Source: Cornus controversa
Taxonomy: Eukaryota; Streptophyta; Magnoliopsida; Cornales; Cornaceae
Direction: 5' to 3'
Assembly: GCA_026545225.1 (NCBI GenBank)
Contig: CM048848.1
Span: 48,082,306-48,146,305 of the forward strand
DNA length: 64,000 nt
The translations under genes and the position numbers were made by a program. Every line of letters begins with the position of its first letter. Position 1 is the first letter of the stretch. The notes under the pieces are model-generated. The model did not search any database, was not told where the DNA came from, and worked only from the letters and a program-made list of their open reading frames with translations. Shown here piece by piece: positions 58,110-64,000 of this stretch.

Positions 58110-58331
58110 GAAGAGTTAGCTAGCTAAACTTGCAAAAATACTAGTGATCATAATTCTTGAATTCCTCATATGTGTGTGTGTGTGTGTGTGTTGGGGCTTC
58201 ACTTAAATACTATCTTGACCTATGTCACTCCACATCAACTCAAACAAAATTAATCAAACACAGAAATTTAAAGTTAAAAAAATCAAATCTTTGGACATAG
58301 GATCAAGTTTAGTGTTTTTTTTTAGTAGTGA
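58110..58331. other. Short spacer with TG microsatellite
   Basis: (TG)n at 58171-58191; otherwise nothing recognised. Confidence 0.6.
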
Positions 58332-61300
58332 TGTTGAATTAATCCATACTCAACTTGTAAAAATCAAGAATACTACAATTAATTAAAATAAAAATTTTAA
58401 TTGACATACCTGATTGATGATATAATCTTTAAGAATACATTTTTGTTCCTGCAAAAGGTCCTTAGAGAGCTCTACCCCCTTTCTGAGAGTTGTCCTTCTA
58501 TAGGGCTGAATAAGGGTTATGAAACCCTTATTTATAACAACAACAAGAGGAGACGGCTTCTCTACAAATAAAATACCTAAGTCTCCCTTCCTATCATGAA
58601 GACCTAGATATCAACGGTTAGGATTAAATCCCACCAAATAAAGTTGGAAAATCACAATCCAACGGTGTAAATATTATACTGTCAATTAGACCACAATTGA
58701 CAAGTATAACCCCAATCCATCAAGTAATAATAATTACATTACAATCCAATTTTAGAAATAATGTATAGAACCACAAATAAAATATTTTATTTATTAAAAT
58801 ATTCTAACAATCTCCCACTTGGTTCATGCACTTTAAGTTTTGTAAAACGAGACTATGGATTGCAATACTTTAGAAAAGTTGAGTGGCCACTCATTTTAGT
58901 TTTTAAAAATACAATTATCGAAACAGATGGATTGAAACTTTAAAACACTCTCTTCCATAGACTTCCTCAATAGTAGATCATGGATGCGTAGATAAGTAAT
59001 ATATTAGTCTAAACAGTTCCATGGTCTCAAAACTAATTTCATCTAGAATTTGAGCAAATATAGTAGTTTTTACTGCATTTCATGAGATGCGCAAACTACA
59101 TGTGGTCTAAACGCACACCTCACTTTTCGTCCTGCTTCATACCATCATAGTATGTCACCTGAACATATTACAACAAATCGTCAACCTTTTGTCCAGTGTG
59201 AGGGTTTACCGATATGGAGCCAATCCCATATCTAGCCCAAGCTCTCCTCATGGAGTGTGAAACACTTCCACAGGCACTTTAATAGTTATGTTTGAATTTA
59301 CTAATGTGGTGTCAATCCCACATCTGATCCAAACACCCTCATGAGTGTAACATCATTCCCAGGCAAATATAATAACATGTGCATAAACTATATATAAATG
59401 AAGATAATAATAATGATGCATCATAACTTCATTTTGCATGCAAATAACTGTTACCATAAGGTGTAAATAAACTTAAAGAAAAACAATTATAACATTAAGG
59501 TGTAAATAAGCTGAAAGCTAACTGCAATGTAATATGATATAAAATAAATATCAGACATCATAACACAATGACTCTCGAACACCTATCCGGAATACGTGCT
59601 CCTTAAAAATTTGTAACTAAATGCTTTTAATGAGATGATCTATAATAGTATTTTATGTGGGGAACCTCAATAGAACATTCCTTAATCTTCTTACACATGA
59701 AAAGGTACTTTATGTCAATGTGCCTATTACGCTTGGTTAATTTTTTATCTTTCACATACTTTATAACAACTTCATTATTACAGAAAATGTCATACGCTTG
59801 TGTATGGAGTCAATAACCATCAAATCCACATTAAAAAATTTTCAACCACATTGTATGTTTAGTTATTTCACAACAACTGGCCAACTTTGCATACATAAAC
59901 TTTCTAAGCAATCTGATTTTCTATAAATTAACTTGAACTCTTTAGTTTTCTTCACTACCTTCGAATAAATAATGTGCAGATTTTACTAAAATGAACTTGA
60001 CTTCTCACAAAATCATTATCGAGACACTTTTAGTTTGACAATATATTTTCTTTAACACCTTGAACCTCACTTGGTGCACAAATTTTTAATCTCAAAAGTC
60101 TTCAATATTTTATCAATATATGCCATTTTGAGAAAATTCAAAATTTTCTATAGTGCATGTATCACATGAATGTCATTGCTAACTAACAAAATATCATCAA
60201 CATATAAGACAAAGATAACAAATTAACTCCCACTGAACTTGAGGTATATGCACTGGATCACGATATTCTTAAGGTTGAAACATGTAAATCACTTCCTTAA
60301 TGTCTTCATTGAGGAAAATTGTCTAGACATCTATCTAATGTAACTCAAGATCATAATGTGTGACAATAGCAAAATGACTCTCAAAGAGTTATTTGATGAA
60401 ACTAGAGAAAAATTTCAGAAAAATCATCACCTCTTATATCTATCATACACCTCAAAATCATTAAGTATAAAATAAATAAAAAATTACAAAATTTTAGACT
60501 CCCACTGAATTCACACATCCTCAATAAATTTTGCAATGATATGTTTCAACAATTTTCATAAGTTTAGAGGGATAATAAAAATCATAACCAAAAGATCTCT
60601 CAAGATACTCAATGAAATGATAAATGACGATGCGGGGATCAAGTTTCTTAATATCTGGATTATACAATTTCACCTCTACAAGGCATCCTTACACATGTAA
60701 ATGTCTGAGACTGGGTCTATGACCCATTCAAAACATTGAAATATGTACTAAAACACCATAATTCACACCCTCCATATCTATAACATCAAAATTGCATTTC
60801 TTCTGCATCTTCCCCTTGACACAGTCAACACATAAATTATAATCTGAAAAATTAGTAGTTCAATAATCTTATCCTTAACCAAGCGTTCATGTCTCTTTAA
60901 TAGACATGCCCTAATCCCCTATGTCATAGCACATATTAATTATCTCTAACAAAGCACAATTTTATCCGGAAGGTATCGAGCCCATAGATAAAAAAGAGGC
61001 ATGCATGATCTCTCTTGAATCAATCCTCAAATATATTCAGGCGCGTTCACATAATTGGGCTAAAAAATTACCACAATAATTTTCATACATGCGTTGTTTT
61101 CCTTCAACTAAATCTTAAAATTGTGATAGTCTTTCTTTTGATACTCTTTCATTTTGCAGAACCAGCATTCATCATTCCTATGATCATGCATTTTTCTTTA
61201 TTGTTCTATTTTTAACTTTTTTGTTCTGCCTGATTTCCTTTCTTGCCACTTATTTTCTTCTAAAAAATATTCTTACTGCTATCATTTAAGACAAGATGGT

Positions 61301-62099
61301 TTGACTCAATTTTAATTCTCTTGAACCGCTCTTCCTCAATCACACAAAGTGCTAATAGTCGGTTAATATCTTATTTTGTTTCATGTGAATTATAATTCAC
61401 CTTAAATTTCTCAAAAAAAAACCTAAACAGAGAATTAATATATCACCATGTGGACTAGTAACTTATCATCAAATGTGATTCTCTGCTCCTTCAAACCATT
61501 AACCAGTTTGCATGTCTTATAGATATGCTCCCTCACTTAACCATTGCCATAATTTCTAACTGACATGAGCTCTGTCAGCTAATAATAATGTAGGTGTTTC
61601 TTGATGCCAACAAACTGTTTCTTGATCTTGATCAGATCAAAAAAATCCTTGATAGTATCAAATAGTAAAATACCACCCCCACAAGTCAGACCAATAGAAG
61701 CACAAAGCAACCTTATGGCAATTGAATTACCTTTAGTCCACTTAAAATGTAACAACTTTACTACCTCAAAAGACTCTGCAACCAGCATAGAGGGTTTCTC
61801 CTTAAAAGGTATAGACTCGTAGTCTAAGAAATCCAATATAATATCAAAACATGTCCCCTAGGTAAGTATAATTTGAACCATCCAGTGGTTCAATCCCTGT
61901 AAGCTATATCTGAATTGCAGAAGCGTTAATAACTTCAAAACATGTTATATTAAATAACACCACATAAACAACATATAAAATAATATGTCACAGCTTTAGG
62001 GATTATCACTTTAATTCATACTTGGAGTTTTAAGCCGAATTTATCAAGGTGTTTTATTATGTGTAAAACCTTCCACTCTACGGGAACAGGTAAGATGTC

Positions 62100-62425
62100 A
62101 TCTAAAAATCACCTTTAGGCAGAATTTTAAATGCATTTACCTCCCATATTTGTGATTAAAATCGCACATAAACCTAATTGATTATACTTGAATTATTGCT
62201 AAATACTTCCACTACCTTTGGGCAAAAGGATTATTTAGTTCTAACCCAAACACTCTCAACTATTCTACTCACTTAGCCTACATTAAGACACTGATCACCT
62301 TTGGGCAGAACTAATGTCCCAATATAGGTAAGTGCACTGTAAGACCTTAATAAGACCAATATTCGTTTTCAAAATTTTAAAAAATAATAACCTACATGAG
62401 TGAATGTCACCTTTGGGCAGACATC
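62100..62425. repeat. Interspersed motif CACCTTTGGGCAG, four copies
   Basis: The motif lies near 62105, 62212, 62296 and 62408, with spacings of about 107, 84 and 112 bp, between diverged spacers. It lies in the leader/gag side of the copia element on the - strand (as CTGCCCAAAGGTG). Confidence 0.85.
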
Positions 62426-62926
62426 ACTCACTTTTGATACTACCTTGAAACGGTCACTTTACCAGTTTTCCTAAACTCCAAGGAAAGACCTAAACTTTAA
62501 AATTTTATTTTATTCAAGTTCAAAAACTTCTTTATAATGCACATAAAAATAAACCCAAATATAATGGGACAAAATATAAACATGGATCCAACAAACTTAA
62601 ATATAAATAAAAGAAATATATTTATATTTATCCATGCACATAAAATTTACTGTTCACAATTTATTGAGCAATTAAATTAAATTAATTGTTCCCCTTTTAT
62701 AAAGAAAAACACAAAACTTATATATATATTTATATTTTTCAAACTTTTAACTACAACAGTGAGTATCAAAATATTTAAAATCTACCATTGAATGGAATTC
62801 CCCACTACCATGGTATACAATCTCATATGTCGAAATTTAATTCCAATCACATACTGAGAACTAATAAAATCTCTCAGATATTTTGCTTGCTTCATGCAAT
62901 TGAATCGTGCTCCTAACACTCCAATA

Positions 62927-62973
<47 letters not shown>
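62927..62973. repeat. (TA)n microsatellite
   Basis: About 23 TA units by direct reading, inside the copia internal region. Confidence 0.95.
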
Positions 62974-62974
<1 letters not shown>

Positions 62975-64000
62975 TTGAATCTTTAAACCAAACCCATGCA
63001 AAAATATTTGAAAAATTAAAATTAAGATATATTATTATAATATATAGCAAACTATATACATGGAGATATAACATACAACAATCTGCTGCATAAGTTATAA
63101 ACTAGTATACAGTTTATACAAGAAAATTAAGATAAACAACCACTTTTATGCATGGAGCATCAGTAGATAAATTTACATATCAACTGTTACCATATTTGAT
63201 GCTGACTCACGTATATACATATATATCTATATATGTAAAGTTGCTGGAGAAACCAATTAACCAAGTAAGCCGAGCATTAAAAATAATAATAATAAAAATA
63301 AATAAATAAATAAATAATACTCACATGTATTCTATATGTTAACATGTGAACAATGTATTAAATGCAGCAACCTTTTTTTTTTTTTCCCTTTGTACACGTT
63401 GATATATTCACATATATCTATGCAGTGGTTAAGGAAAGCAATTCATGATATATTCTTTTCATGGATAAAAGTCAACAAAACAAAGACATACATCTTGTAT
63501 GTCTGTATCTCTGATTATGGAGCAGAACACAAAAATTATCCAAAGTAAAAAAATGGTTCAATGTGCAAAAAATCTTGAGAGACCATATATATATATATAT
63601 ATATATTCGATTCTTTTTTTTTTAATTTTTACAATATAAAACATTAGCCTTAACCATGTCTCTGATATCAATTGTTCAAATTAATCCATACTCAACTTGT
63701 AAAAATCAAGAATATTGCAATTAATTAAAGAGAAAATTTTAATTGACATACCTGATTGATGATATAATCCTTAAGAATACATTTTTTTTCCTGCAAAAGA
63801 TCCTTAAAGAGCTCTACCCCCTTTCTGAGAGTTGTCCTTCTATAGGGCTGAATAAGGGTTATGAAACCCTTATTTATAACAACAACATGGGGGACGGCTT
63901 CTTTACAAATAAAATACCTAAGTCTCCCTTCTTATCATGAAGACCTAGATATCAACGGTTAGGATTAAATCCCACCAAATAAAGTTGGAAAACTACAATC

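Larger units (their letters stand above)
58332..64000 (-). mobile_element. Ty1/copia LTR retrotransposon fossil, running off the right edge
   Basis: The left LTR 58332-58809 (TGTTGAATTAATCC...CTAACA) adjoins a purine tract on the - strand (CCAAGTGGGAGAT). The right LTR starts at 63673 next to a primer-binding site, TTGATATCAGAG, on the - strand and continues past 64000. Over the 328 bp that can be compared, the LTRs differ at roughly 18 positions by eye (about 5%), suggesting a fairly recent insertion, in the range of a few million years under usual plant rates. The internal region is about 4.9 kb and holds decayed copia gag- and pol-like text with many breaks; it is not coding. A TATAAATA box lies in the LTR on the - strand (about 58530). 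Confidence 0.87.

Overview
The window is nuclear DNA of a flowering plant, most likely a eudicot. It is AT-rich, the genes have plant-type introns, and copia, gypsy, LINE, SINE, Harbinger, Helitron-like, Stowaway, Mutator-like and hAT-like elements fill almost all the space between genes. I cannot name the species.

Four host genes can be supported. (1) 3020-3272, + strand: the last two exons of a CBM48 (glycogen-binding) protein of the PTST / AMPK-beta-related type. (2) 4630-11331, - strand: a complete eight-exon RCC1-repeat (beta-propeller) gene, tail-to-tail with gene 1. (3) 27877-28628, - strand: a two-exon RRM protein of 203 residues. (4) 50149-52136, - strand: a three-exon HD-Zip class I transcription factor of 330 residues. 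From memory this order matches Arabidopsis At1g27070 (PTST2), At1g27060 (RCC1 family), At1g27050 (RRM) and At1g27045 (ATHB54). If so, this is a conserved gene block stretched to about 50 kb by transposons. The genes share a neighbourhood; nothing in the sequence shows that they share a pathway.

Layout. 1-1956: the 3' part of a Ty1/copia fossil inside an intron of gene 1. 3.3-4.6 kb: a SINE and a Stowaway MITE between the two convergent genes. 4.6-11.3 kb: the RCC1 gene, with a dead LINE in intron 3. 11.6-27.8 kb: a nest of elements containing an hAT-type MITE, gypsy fragments, a 2.4-kb solo LTR, and a dead PIF/Harbinger transposase split by a gypsy solo LTR that itself holds a MITE. 27.9-28.7 kb: the RRM gene. 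28.8-50 kb: MITEs, a solo LTR with perfect target duplications, two foldback elements, a TRIM-type element, a Helitron-like tract with 280-bp repeats, a GC-rich promoter-like island, a set of MITEs nested inside each other, and a short LTR element. 50-52.5 kb: the HD-Zip gene. 52.9-53.9 kb: a 1-kb palindrome just upstream of its promoter. 57.3-58.1 kb: an hAT-type element. 58.3-64 kb: a Ty1/copia fossil that runs off the window.

The most unusual pattern is a set of six hAT-like elements. Each has 8-bp target duplications, and the ends are built from many copies of a short word. The word differs from element to element and is shared between each element's tips and its interior. Three retrotransposon LTR-type sequences show a comparable set of repeated words; in two of them these lie just upstream of a TATA box.
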